Source: Mycocentrospora acerina (Eukaryota; Ascomycota; Dothideomycetes; Pleosporales). Taken from it: a DNA stretch of 64,000 nt. Each line of letters begins with the position of its first letter. Position 1 is the first letter of the stretch. Below, in pieces: positions 10,481-21,650 of this stretch. Where the stretch lies: assembly GCA_022701365.1 (NCBI GenBank), contig JAKUHH010000194.1:1-64000 (forward strand), given 5' to 3'. The position numbers were made by a program, and so were the translations under genes. A model generated the notes under the pieces. That model did not search any database. It was not told where the DNA came from and saw only the letters and a program-made list of their open reading frames with translations.

Positions 10481-10749
10481 TATCTCGCTAGTAGTTTTCA
10501 ACCAATTAGGTTTCTTGACGCGTACAAAGAAACGTCTATAAACAGTTCTAAGTTTCAATTACCTACTGTTGTAAAGTCAGCAAATAACTGTATTAAGTAG
10601 CCTAAACGTTAGCGAATAAATCTTAAATTCAATTAACTTTCAAAATGCAAGAACTACGTCTTTCTCATATTGCTTATTTAGAGTGGGGATCAAGCACACT
10701 GTCATCAGCTGATATCAAATGTGAAACAAAAATCGCAGAATTAGACGTA

Positions 10750-11170
10750 TGTAACGTTCACAACGTCACATCCTATCATTACCCCTGAGTCAACCGACAC
10801 CTATCCGATAGTCACCAGTTTCGTACTCGCCCCGGATGGCAACCCTAGGAAGGGGTATATAAGGGGGCAGCCTATGTAGCTTTGTAGAGTAGTTTTTCTG
10901 TATCCTTTCGTACAAGACCTATAGGTGTAGAGAATAGTATCTTTAGTATACCCTCCAGTCCCAGCACTCCCATATGCCTCGTAGTGGACATTCGGACCCC
11001 ATTCGGATCACTCTCTTATAACCTGCGTCGCTACACGTACCCGAGCACTATGGGAACCTTATACCCCTCTCTTGGTATCCGTTACCATCCGGACCACCAA
11101 GGGACTCCTATATAGGCTACTACAGAATCGTTACAAGAAAGGTAGCGATTCGTCTATGAAATACTACTAT
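10750..11170 (+). repeat. 5' part of a full LTR, split by the pogo unit
   Basis: Starts TGTAACGTTCACAACGTCAC and includes a TATATAAG box at about 10857, the tract GTAGAGTAGTTTTTCTGTAT and, near its right end, GGTAGCGATTCGTCTATG. The LTR is interrupted at 11171 by the TIR unit and resumes at 29007. The first 280 bases are repeated in reverse at 31155-31435. The 5-base flanks of the reassembled LTR (ACGTA and GCTTA) do not match, so no target duplication is seen. Confidence 0.75.
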
Positions 11171-11172
11171 TA

Positions 11173-11240
11173 ACGTGTTTTACAAGCAAGGCGTCCATAC
11201 AAGCGAGGCGTCCACCCCACCAACTTTGATCACCTTTGAA
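11173..11240 (+). repeat. Left terminal inverted repeat of the pogo unit
   Basis: Contains two direct AAGC(A/G)AGGCGTCCA blocks, then CCCACCAACTTTGATCACC. Its reverse complement is at 28937-29004. The internal doubled motif is typical of transposase binding sites. Confidence 0.9.
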
Positions 11241-11252
11241 CTTGAATTGACA

Positions 11253-12197
11253 ATGCCTCAACCTCAACAATCTCTAATGCGCTCATCTAAAGCTGATGTA
11301 CAGCTTACTATCTTATCTCTTAACAGACATTAGATTTAAAGCAAGAGAGCTGCTGCTTAGACATTTAATGTACCTCAAACGACGCTACAAGGCTAACGCG
11401 CTAGCAAGCCTTTCTAGCATAATTGCTAGCCTAATTTAAAGAAGCTTACCTAGGCAGAAGAAGAGGTAATTATTAGCTATATACTTAACTTAGATTATTG
11501 TAGATTTGCGCCTACGTACGCAGCTGTCTGTGATATAGCTAATAAGCTGCTAGCTACACACAGCAGAGGTTAGGTTAGCGTCTACTAGCTGCGCAACTTT
11601 GTTAAGCGTACTAACAGTCTTACAACGCGTTTTAATTAAGCGTATAATAGACAGAGAGCTCTATGTAAAGATCCTATGTTAATTAAGAGATAGTTTAAGC
11701 TTATAGAGCAGACAAAAGTAAAGTACAGCATCTGCAATAAGGACATCTATAACTTTAACAAGGCTAGCTTTATAATAGGCAAGATTACAACTTAGCTTGT
11801 TATAACAGGGTTAGAGAGGAAAGGCTAGCTAAAGGCTATCTAGCTAGGCAATTGTAAGTAGGTGACGTTGATTGCTGCAATCAACGCTGCTGGCTAGACA
11901 GTCCTACTGTTCCTCATCTTTGCTAGCTAGTATCACCTGTCTGCCTAGTACAAGGAGGCAGAGATCCCACGCGACTAGGCAATTGCAGTTAGTGACAATG
12001 GCTAGACAAACAATAAGCTAGGAGTTAAGTAGTTAAAGCACTTTAACGCTTATACAAAGACTTGTGTTGTTAGTATACGTTGCCTGCTTGTCCTTAACAG
12101 CTATAAGAGTTACTACTTACTTAAGTTTTAAGAGCTTTGCAAGGAGAATAATATCTACACGCTCTGTATGCTGCCTCACTTATCTCACTTGCTGCAG
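11253..12197 (+). pseudogene. pogo/Fot1-type transposase, N-terminal part, RIP-inactivated
   Basis: The frame opens with MPQPQQSL 12 bases inside the TIR and stays in phase for 315 codons to the Gypsy junction, with numerous in-frame TAA/TAG stops, nearly all at positions fitting former CAA/CAG. The order fits CENP-B/pogo transposases: an N-terminal helix-turn-helix region, a middle DNA-binding part (AEEEVIISYILNL, residues about 70-85), a first catalytic block now IYNFNKASFIIGK (Asp lost to Asn), a second block LNSYKSYY (again Asn for Asp) and the conserved LPHLSHLLQ just before the break. The rest of the catalytic domain is missing. The zinc-knuckle C-terminus is at 28675-28883. Cannot make a working enzyme. 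Confidence 0.8.
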
Positions 12198-12589
12198 TGT
12201 TAAGATCCTGTTCTGTACTTGATCTTAGTGGTCAAAGACCTTCTGATACTAGTACGTAGATAAACAGGTTTAAGGTTAGTTCTTAGGGATAGAGTAAGTT
12301 TAGGGAAACAAGGTTAGTTTAATGCATGTATTAATAATACACTATAATTAAGGGTAAGAAGCAATAAGTAGATTAATTAACAAAGTTAAACACATTACTA
12401 TAAGGGTAGTGTTCCTACTAACTATATACTTAATTATAATATAGTGCTTAGTACTAATTATAATGCTTAGTGTACTAATTATAACTAATTACACTAAGCA
12501 CTAAGCACATTACGTAACTTAGGTTGCTTAGTAGGGCTAGGGTCTACCTAATTAGTTTAAGACCTCCCTTGCTAAACCTGCTCTTAACA
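12198..12589 (-). repeat. Gypsy 3' LTR (left copy)
   Basis: 392 bp with terminal TGTTAAGA...TCTTAACA inverted repeats. Contains repeated GCTTAGTACTAATTATAA/GCTTAGTGTACTAATTATAA units near its middle. Confidence 0.9.
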
Positions 12590-12603
12590 CTATCCCTCTT
12601 CTT

Positions 12604-15600
12604 GCCTAGCTTAGTCTCTTAAGCTTATTATATAACGCGCGTAGTCCCTATGCATTTGCTGCCTAGTTTTAATAATGTCTAAACATTCTAAAGAGTTAAG
12701 TACTGTCTGCTGTTAACATCTTTACAAATTTATTAAAATTACTAGCAAAATAATAGTCTAAAAATGCGCAACTTATGTAAAGCATAATTAGGTGTGTAAA
12801 GTTTATATTTAGTCTTAGAAGTGTAGCAAGTGTTTGCAATATAGCTAACAGTGCAATATACAAGTAACTTAATCTAAGTTTAAGCAGTTAGCAACTAAAA
12901 AGGAAAAATTGTAACAACAAATTAAGGAGTCTTAAGAGGCTTAGAATGTTGCAATAAAAGCGCAAGAGAAGGCGCTAGAAGATCTACACACTGCGTGTGC
13001 TAGAGAAGAAAGATTGCAGATGCAAATAGATTTAATAGATTATTATACTAAAGAGGCAATCTTAGTAAAGGAGCAGAGTATTAAGGAACAGGAGGAACAG
13101 GAACAAGTAGAGATAGGTAATCTTATATCTTTTAATAGTGCTTTAGAAGGCCTAGCTTTAAATTTGTCTCTAAATACTTAAAGTGCTATTAAAGGTCTTC
13201 TAGATAACTTCTAAGAAGTTCCTGCGTTGTTTTCTAGAGGCAAAACCTAGTTCTTATGTCTTAGGCTCTTCTAGTATTTTTAAAGTAGTAGTTAACAGTT
13301 TATAAAGTAAGTTTCTAGTTTGTAATTATCTTTACTTAGTAGGTAACCTTTCTATCTAATTAGGAACTTAAGTCCTTGCTTAGTTTCTTAGTAGTTAATA
13401 ATTTTTTTAACTTTATAACTATTATTAATGTCTAGTTTAAAATAGAATATTTTTTAGATTAGCATTTCTAAGTTAGTAAGTTCTAATAGAGAGATGTAGA
13501 ACACTAGGTAGATTTTAGCGTCTTTAGGGAGTTTAAGTTTATAGTTAACTAGTCCCCTTAGTTTAATAATAAAAAATAGTCTAACCTTAACATAGTCTAA
13601 TTTCTTGCTTAGTCTTCTTATTCTAAGGTTTTTTATAAGAAGATACACTTTATTCCTCTTCTTAAGCTAAAGTACTGTTTTTCTTTTTCTATTTATATAA
13701 GCAATAGCTTTTTACTGTGCTATTTTAATGTTTTCCTTTAATTTTTTATATACATTCTTTAGTTCTACTGCTGTAATTACTGCTAATTCTATTTATAAAC
13801 TAAGAAATATTTATGTAAAGAGGTTTAGATGTTATCTATAGTTTACAAAGTACAGCGTTATACTTGTTACTTCTAATAGTTTGTTGTTATAGGCTATCTG
13901 TGCTATTAGTAGTAGTAATACCTAATTATTTTATTATTAATTACTGTATATCTGTAGGTAAGTTTCTATAGTTTTATTTATTCTTTCTATTTATCTATTT
14001 ATCTGTAGATAATAGGCAGTAGACAGTTTTTATTTTGTTCTTATTGCAGCTATTAGGGTTATCTAATAGTTTAATATAAATAGTTTGTCTCTGTTACTAA
14101 TAATTAATTCTAAGATGCTGTAGTTTTATACTATTTAGTCTAGGATTATATATCCTAACTGTGTTACATTGTAATTGTCTTAGAATAGTATTATCTTAGC
14201 ATATTTTGTAAGTCTGTTAATAATAACTAGTATTGCGTTATAAGTAATATTAGTAACAAGGTCTTTAGAGTTTAGTAAGCTAGTAACAAAGTCTATAGTA
14301 ATGTCTGTCTAAAGTGCCTTAAGTGCTTAGATTAGCTGTATTTCTCTATACTTAGCGTGTGTACTATGCTTATTTTATTAATAGTGTAAGCATTTCTTAA
14401 TGTACGCTGTAATTTTTTCTTTTATATGCAAAAACTTATAGTTTTGTTGTATAAGTTCTATTATTCTAGTAATTCTAGGATATCTGTGTACTAGGTTGTT
14501 ATAGTAATCTCTAATAACTTATTCTTATAATTCCTCTAGTACATTTAGTAGAATGTTTTCTTTATTCTTAATTTGTAGGATGTTGTTTAGCTGCTAAGAT
14601 AGTCTAATTAATCTATCTCTATTAACTTGCAGTATTACTAACTAAACAATTTCTTTTTCTCCTGTAATGTTAGTTCTCCTACTTAAAGTGTTAGCTTATC
14701 TATTATCTTTTCTTAGTATATATAGGACTTTAAACTTATATTATCTTAACATTTTAGACTATCTAACCTATTATTAGTTAAGTACTTTAGTAGTTATAAA
14801 GTAGAGTAAGTTCTTATAGTTAGTATAGATTATAAGCTCTAAACAGCTTTCTGTGTAGATTCTCTAATATTATAATGCAGAGACAATTACTATAAGTTCT
14901 TTATTATGCACATTGTATCTTTCTTCTAGTCTGCTAAGTTTGCAAGAATAGTATGTAATAAGATGCTACTTGCTATTGCGTTCTTAATAAGCGCATGCTC
15001 TTAATGCTAAATCTAATGCATTAGTTTTAATTTATAAAAGTTCCCTGCTGCAAAAGGCTACTATAGTTAGTAGCTTAATACATGCTTGCTTAAGTAATTA
15101 AAAGGCAGTTTCCTGCTTATCTTTCTACTAAAATGTTATATCTTTCTGCGTAAGCTTAGTAAGTAGTATTATATAGCATAAGTAGTCCTTTATAAATCTT
15201 TAGTTAAAGTTACAGAATCCTAAGAATACCTGTATTTCCTTAACTATTTTTAGTTATAGCTATTCTTTTACAGTTCTAGTTTTTTCTTTACTTATCTATA
15301 CTCTTTTTATTCCTACTGTAAAGCCTAGGAATTCTACTTCTATTTTATAAAACTTGCATTTCTCTAGTTTAAGCTATAGTTTAGCTTTCTCTAATGCTGT
15401 AAGTACTTTCTTAACATGCTTAATATATTCCTCTATGTTGTCTAAATAAATAAGGATGTTATCTAGGTAAGTAATAGCAAATATATCTAAGTACTCTTAT
15501 AGTACGTTATTTATTAGTGCTTAGCACATTGCTAGTGCGTTAGTAAGACTAAAGGGCATAACAGTATATTTGTAGTGTCTGTAGCGCGTTTAAAAAGCAG

Positions 15601-18180
15601 TCTTCTATTCTTCACCTTTCTTTATTTATATTAGGTTATACGCGCCTCTTAAGTCTAAGGCTGTAAAGATCTTTGCTTAAGAAAGTCTATCTTATAACTC
15701 TAATATATTTAGTAGTAGATATCTGTTCTTAATTATAATATTATTTAACTTCTAGTAGTTAACATATAGTTAAAGGGTTCTATCCTTCTTAAGTACAAAG
15801 AGGATAAAGTAACCTGCTAGTAATTCTAATTCTTTAATAAATCCTTTCTTAAAATTCTTAGCTATGTACTTACAAAGTACCTTAAGCTCTTTCTCTAATA
15901 ATCTGTATATTAGCTTAAAAGTTAGTTACTTTCCTTCTTGCAAGATAATTTTATAATCTTAAGGCTAATGCTTAGCTAGCACAGCTGTGCCTAAATCTTC
16001 TTAAAAGAGGCAGTTTTACACTTAATACTCTTTAGGGATAACAGGAGTTGTATATTCTCTTACCTCTCTGTAGGTTTCTCCTTAAACTCTTGCTTTATAA
16101 CTTATAGAGCTATTAGTGTCTGCAGAGTTAACTCTTACTATCTTAAGGACATCTTTATTTAAAGCAATAATATTAATTATCTTCTTATCTACCTTTATTT
16201 AATAATAAAGCGCAGGCTTTAATGTAGTTGTATAGGTATATTACTTAAAAGTAAGACTCTATCTTGCCTATAATATTGTTAGGTTATGCTTTTGTAACTA
16301 AAGAAGTCCTAAAATAATATTATAAGTAGCTATCTTAAAGATATTAAAAGTAATCTGTTCCTAGTATAACTAGATCTAAAGAGTAACGCTGTGCGTTTTA
16401 TATGTAATTTCTAACTCTTCTAGCATTAGTTGCCTGTTTGCAACTACTATAGAGTAAGGGGGTTTTTTTTTAACAGGTAATAGTCTAGCTATCTATACTG
16501 CTCTTACTAATATAAAGTTTATTTGTGCCCTTAAATTAAGTAGTGCCTTTATCTAGTGTCTGTTAAGTCTTACTAGTAGCTTAACTAATGTCTTAGAATT
16601 TGTTACATTAAGTTGTCTAGCGTTATTCTAGGTGCGTAGCGCTAACCTAAAAAAGGCTAGTCTTAAAATCTATTAATGCGCTTTACTTCTGCATGCTTAA
16701 TACATTTAGGGTTTATATAGGTAATCTATTAGTATTAGTTATAGACTCTATTAACTGTAAGTTTTATCTAAAAGATCTCTACTAAATTATTAGTTTTAAG
16801 AAAATGCATTTTTTTATATTTGTCCTAGAGGTAGTTTTTACATTTGTTATACTTACAGTTATACTATTAGTACTTACATTTATTTCTGTGTGCTAGAAAC
16901 TATCCTGCCCCTACCTTATTACTATAGTAGTCTGCACATAGATTGTAGGAGTATGCTGTCTATAACATAGCTGCATAATTCTTATTTCTGTAATCTAAGT
17001 AGTATCTTAGTTGTTCTAATTTAAGAGTGTTAGCGTTGTTCCTGCTAAGCTTATTATCTTAACTATTTAGTAGCGTATATTCTTGTGTTCCTTTAGTAAG
17101 CGCCTAGGTATCTTTTAATAAGCTTAGTATTGCTAATTATGCTAGTGTCTATAAGGCTAATTAGGATTCTAGGAGGTTAATAACTACCTATTTATTATCT
17201 AAATCTTTGTAGAAGGCATCTTTTATGTCTAAAAGTGCAAATGTAATTGCATTTACTTATTTAGTAACTATATTCTTAGATCTACAGTTTCTAGATATAT
17301 AGCCTAGCTTGCTACAGCTATAACAAGTTTGCATAGACTTATTACAGTTGTTATTGCTGTTTCTAGTATCCTTTTGCAGATTTCCTTTATACTCTTAGTA
17401 TTTGTTAATGTTATTAAGGTGCATAGATTTAGGTTCTTAGGAGCTATAGATTCTGTTGCTCCTTCCTTAATATCTAGATTATTGTCTATAGTTAAATTGT
17501 TGTGTTATATTAGCAGTATATAGTAGTTGTTGTCTATAATTGTTATTAGTAAATCTATATCTAAGTTAAGGTTAACTGTCTTGTTGTAGTTCTATAGATA
17601 GCTTGTAGAGAGTATTATTAATGCTAATTGCTACTTTAACTAGTTTGCTAAAGCTGTTAAGCGTAGAACTACTTTTTATAAGTTCTTCTTTAACTTTAGG
17701 CTTAAGTCCTTAGCAGAATATAGTTATAAGTGCTTTATTGTCCTAGTCTGTAAGTTATACATACTACTAAAAAGTTATAGCATATTTAGCAGCAGAGTAG
17801 GTTTGCCTAAGCATTTAAATAGATCTACTAGCAGTAGTTGCTTTGTTAGCAAGTCTAAACACTTTTTAAGCGTGTTCCTTAAATTTACTAAAGTCTCTTA
17901 TCTAAAGCTCTACTTTGTTAGATATATTACTGTTTATATACTTAATTATAAAGGGTTTAATCTATTAAAGGGCTTATCCTCTTATATAGGTTAAAGCTAG
18001 TAAGACATATTTGTCTTCTAGGATTTGTTTTCCCTAGAAGTTAAAGAAGAGGTCTAACTAGAGAAGCTATTTGTCTAGTTTCTTCCTGTCTCTATAATAG
18101 AAGTTAGAGTTAGCAACTTTATAGCTTCTGTAGTAGCTAACAGAAGGTTCTTAAGTACTGCTAGGAGTAGCACTGTTTCC
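12604..18180 (-). pseudogene. gag-pol of the Gypsy element, RIP-destroyed
   Basis: Read from high to low coordinates: a Gag zinc knuckle at about 17290-17330 (CYSCSKLGYISRNC, with the His replaced by Tyr), a reverse-transcriptase block near 15540-15570 (YKYTVMPFSLTNALAM), its active site at about 15450-15480 (YLDNILIY, where YLDD is usual), and an integrase C-terminal block at 13454-13648 (NYKLKLPKDAKIY.VFYISLLE) as in chromoviral-type Gypsy elements. The order Gag, RT, integrase identifies Ty3/Gypsy rather than Copia. Stops occur every few codons at former Gln and Trp sites, and catalytic Asp-to-Asn changes fit G-to-A mutation. No active product is possible. Confidence 0.75.
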
Positions 18181-18212
18181 TAAGGTGTTACTTATCTTAA
18201 GGGTGTTTAAAA

Positions 18213-18604
18213 TGTTAAGATCCTGTTCTGTACTTAATCTTAGTAGTTAAAGACCTTCTAATACTAGTACATAGATAAACTAGTTTAAGGTTAGTTCTTA
18301 GGGATAGAGTAAGTTTAAGGAAACAAGGTTAGTTTAATGCACATATTAATAATACACTGTAATTAAGGGTAAGAAGCAATAAGTAGATTAATTAACAAGG
18401 TTAAACACATTACTATAAGGGTAGTGTTCCTACTAACTATATACTTAATTATTATGTAGTGCTTAGTACTAATCATGATGCTTAGTGTACTAATCATGAC
18501 TAATCACACTAAGCACTAAGCACATCACGTGACTCAGGTTGCTTAGTAGGGCTGGGGTCTACCTGATTGGTTCAAGACCTCCCTTGCCTAACCTGCTCTT
18601 AACA
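18213..18604 (-). repeat. Gypsy 5' LTR (right copy)
   Basis: Same 392-bp length as the left LTR. It retains more C/G (for example ATCACGTGACTCAGG where the left copy has ATTACGTAACTTAGG), so the two copies were mutated unequally. Confidence 0.9.
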
Positions 18605-19720
18605 CACAGCTTACGTGTAGTAGAGCAGCACGCTCTTAAGCTCTTTGCACACTAGCGATACCTACAGAAACGTGCCTTCTGCCTTGTCGCAGAGCTGCTG
18701 CTGTACTTCTGCTTATAACCCTTAGTTATACTTATGCACAGCTGCTAGCTGCTGCACCTTATACTCTACAAACGCTGCTACTGCTTTTAACATATAGCTA
18801 GCGCTAACCTCTAGACTAACCTTTACACCTAGTAAGTTAGAGTGCAGATACTGCTTAATCTCTAGCACGTTACAGCTTAGTACTAGCTACTTAACTTAAG
18901 AGTGCTAACTAAGGCTGTTATTAGTTACAATGCGCAGGAGATCTAACAGACCTAAGGTGCACTTATTAAGCGTGTTAATTAGCAGGTATATTGCTAGCAG
19001 AGAGGCGTTATTAAGAATGTCTAACAGCATCTCTCTTAGCGCGTAGATAGCGTTAGGCCCCTTAAACAGCTGCTTGCCTGCAGCCTTATACTGCTTCTCT
19101 ACATAATGCAGGAGCTCCTCTCTCTGTGTAATAAGCATGTAGATAAGTCTGCGCAGCACTGCAACAGCGTTGTTAAGCTCTAGGCAGGTGCTCTAGCAGA
19201 AGAAGTAAGCTAGCAGGCCTGGCTTAGAGCTGATCCCTAAGCTGATCCTTAAGCTAGGCCTTAAGCTAGCCCTTAATCTAGGATTTAAGTTAAGTGTTAG
19301 TCTGTTAAACATGCTTAACATTATCTCTAACAGCAGCAATACATCTTTTCCTTTTAATAATAGCTCTGCAATAACACTTATTATTATTATTGTCTTGCCT
19401 TTGCCTAGGTTGCCTTAAATCTACAGCAGCTGCAAGCTGTCCTGCGCTCTCTATTGCTAGAAGCTAGGGTCTTCTAGTATCCAGGCATAGCAGTCTCTAA
19501 GCAGCCTGTCCTTGTCGCCTTTGATGCGCGTCTGGTCTTCGCGCGGGTCCGTCACTCGCAGAGCGCGGAGGCATTGGTTGGGGGCTGATCCGTCTAGCAT
19601 GTTAGGATAGTTGTATATGTTGTGTCCATAGTGGTTTGTCCCGCCAGACGCATAATTGTTCGTGTATTTTACAGCATAGTCAGCTAGGGTTAGCATATCT
19701 ACAATCTGTTCGTTACAGCC
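18605..19720 (-). pseudogene. NACHT-type NLR, copy A, N-terminal part
   Basis: Reads in from about 19720 (AFRGCNEQIVDMLTLADY...), then the family signature ALRVTDPRED at about 19550. The NACHT core follows: Walker A as GNLGKGKT (19385-19410), the LLAYFFC strand, RLIYMLITQREELL (19095-19150), LREMLLDILNNASL and a Walker B region reading IYLLINTLNKC, where relatives have acidic residues. It ends at KAEGTFL.VSLVCKEL, where the Gypsy LTR begins, so the WD40 part is missing. There are many RIP-type stops. NACHT-WD40 proteins are cytosolic STAND receptors that trigger fungal heterokaryon incompatibility and cell death. It lies head-to-head with the HeLo gene at 20294. Copy B at 25880 is its inverted duplicate over more than 1 kb. 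Confidence 0.75.
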
Positions 19721-20293
19721 TCTAAATGCTGGGTTAACTACAGTAGTGTCAAGCGCTACTAGTAACAGCAGAGAATTCTTTCCTGGTTTCGCGTAGGTCT
19801 AATGTATCACAGGTCCTTTCTATCTCTATGCGGCGTTGGTACAAGTATCTTCTCTATCAGAGTGAATTGATAGAAGAAGCTCAGCTAAAGATAACGCGCA
19901 AGTTGCAGCAGTCGCAGCAAGGCTCGCTACATGCTAAGTCTTCAGCTAAACTAGCAATACGAAGGAGCTCGTATTTTCTGAGTTGTATGGTCCGCGCTGT
20001 ATTTAGTAAGGCGGTACAACTCAAAATAAACGAGCGCCTTTGTACCACAGCCCAGCTGCACCCAGCAAATAGCACCAATTAAATTAGCAAATGTATCCAA
20101 TAACTTGGTACTGCTAGTCCTGTGGCTTAATTTCAAGCGCTAAGCTGCGTGTTGCCCAAGAACTAGAGCAGCTGTGGCAAGTGCAGCTGAGAGTGCAGGG
20201 TACATAAAGTCTTCTTACAATGTCTGCATGTTAAGCTCACCCATACTACATATAAGAAGAGCACTTCGCATCAGCAGAAAGTCTAGAAAGAAA
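19721..20293. promoter_or_regulatory. Divergent intergenic region between NLR copy A and the HeLo gene
   Basis: About 570 bases separate the minus-strand NLR start from the plus-strand HeLo ATG at 20294. Short frames on both strands (for example 19828-20082 +, 19881-20078 -) lack recognised motifs. Position alone suggests a shared promoter. No TATA box or operator can be named with confidence. Confidence 0.35.
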
Positions 20294-21127
20294 ATGGCAG
20301 AAACAGCAGGGCTCGTAATCAGTGCAGTCAGTCTAACAGCTCTCTTTACTACCTGCGTGGACTGCTTTGAGTACGTCCAGTTAGGGCAGAACTTTAGCAA
20401 GGACTATTAACAATCACTCTTAAAGCTAGACATCGCCAAGCTCCGCCTATCTTAATAGGCTAATGCTGTCAACAAGTTACACAACCAGTATCAAGTCCCC
20501 GTGGACACGCCAGCAGAGGCACAGAAAGTAGAGGAGCTCTTAGGGGAGCTTGTGGTTTGCTTTGCTGACGCTAAGAGGGTCTCACAGCAGTTCAAGACTA
20601 AGAACAACACTGCCACTAAGTTGCAGGTGTACAACGCCACCACAGACTTAGAACCCAGCCTACGAACAATGCATAACAAGATGCGCGATCTAGCGTTAAG
20701 GCGTCAGCAGCAAAGCAGCATACGCCAGAAAACAGCATAGGCTCTATACAAGAAAAAACACTTTAACCAGCTGATAAGCGACGTCGTCTAACTGATTGAC
20801 AGCTTAATCCAGCTCTTTCCCGCCACACAACAGCGTCAAAGCGAGCTTGTTGTTGAAGAGGTCTGAGAAATCAAGTCGCAACCAGCTTTCGCGGAGGTTA
20901 AGACGGCCGCCAAAGGGATCAACGCCCTGCTCGTCTCTTCAATGCAGCAAGCACTCACCGCCCAAGGCAGCCACAACTTCATTAAGAATACAGTCACTGA
21001 CGAAGCTGATGCTCAGTACAGAGATCAATATGCTTAAGGGCAACAGCATACAAGACCTGGACACACGTACAATAAGAATATGGCTTCAAAGAAAGCAAAA
21101 GTACAATACAGAAACAGGTATTTGTAA
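20294..21127 (+). pseudogene. HeLo-domain cell-death protein with C-terminal amyloid-like motif
   Basis: One frame of 277 codons from MAETAGLVISAVSLTALFTT to a terminal stop, interrupted by at least seven TAA/TAG/TGA codons and never shifted. The N-terminal hydrophobic helix, then CVDCFEYVQLGQNF and LLKLDIAKLRL, is the HeLo pattern (N-terminal domain of HET-S and of prion-inhibition proteins; a membrane-attacking domain in active relatives). ALYKKKHFNQLISDVV and LIDSLIQLFP follow at residues about 150-180. The last 30 residues hold GHTYNKN and end AKVQYRNRYL, resembling the 21-residue HET-s-related amyloid motif (HRAM) that such effectors use to be switched on by an NLR. The gene is divergent from NLR copy A, the same arrangement as het-S/nwd2-type pairs. 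Inactive as it stands. Confidence 0.75.
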
Positions 21128-21650
21128 CTGTAGAAAAGGTAGCAGCAATGTTCGTACTGTAGGCTGATTTTGTCTGTGGGTGTAAGGATGCTCTTACACA
21201 AACCATTCATGTAAACGCGTAAAGTAGAAGTCACTCATGCACATCGCAATGCCATAATACCTCGTACTAATGACAGGCGAGCGCTGAAAAAAAGAGCGTT
21301 TCAACCTGCTAATAAAGTCTTTAATAGAACAGATATATTCAACACAAGTCTTGTCGAACAGTAGAACGACAAACTTATAGAAATGTGGTTCATCAGCAAT
21401 TACACAGGAGGGGTATGGTCTTTCAGGGCGATGCTGATGCAGAGAATAGAAGCTCTACCATGAGCGAGACGTTCGTCTCGTTTTCATGGCCTTAGCGGTG
21501 GGCATGAATTGCCATCGCTTTTGTTTTGAGACAAGATCATTCTCAAGTGCTAGCCAGTCAAAATCTAGCAACACAAACCACACTACCCGTTGCTGTGTTG
21601 CTACACAGCTATTGTCCTACTGTTCCCTTTTCTTCTAAATAGCACTTGTC
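21128..21650. other. Intergenic, with a strong hairpin
   Basis: No gene. The readable frame past the HeLo stop has more stops and no motif. The only structure is the hairpin at 21458-21489. Confidence 0.4.
21458..21489. terminator. Perfect-arm hairpin, possible 3' processing or transcription-end signal
   Basis: CCATGA-G-CGAGACG-TT-CGTCTCG-TTT-TCATGG: a 7-bp GC-rich stem with a 2-base loop, extended by a second 6-bp stem. It lies between the convergent ends of the HeLo gene (+) and the NB-ARC gene (-), where a 3'-end structure could act for both. A small palindrome without function is equally possible. Confidence 0.35.

Larger units (their letters stand above)
12198..18604 (-). mobile_element. 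Complete Ty3/Gypsy LTR retrotransposon, heavily RIPed
   Basis: Two 392-bp LTRs (12198-12589 and 18213-18604) begin TGTTAAGATCCTG and end CTCTTAACA. The internal part codes on the minus strand. A purine tract (AAGAAGAGGGATAG on the minus strand, 12590-12603) lies next to the left LTR, as expected for the 3' side. The composition is extremely A/T-rich, with stops throughout. The LTR copies differ by transitions only, as far as I compared them, and the left copy is more decayed. The left flank is pogo transposase and the right flank is NLR gene, with no matching 5-bp duplication (TGCAG and CACAG). Confidence 0.85.

Noticed and set aside
12599..18180. Many short ORFs on both strands (for example 17329-17523, 17803-17994)
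   Set aside because: Chance frames in RIPed Gypsy sequence. The plus-strand ones are antisense to gag-pol.
12192..18610. TGCAG/CACAG as a RIP-eroded 5-bp target duplication
   Set aside because: Would need an original CGCAG, but the left T lies in the conserved LLQ codon of the transposase, and the two flanks are different genes.
19457..19696. Independent 79-aa gene
   Set aside because: It is the N-terminal part of NLR copy A (contains ALRVTDPRED).
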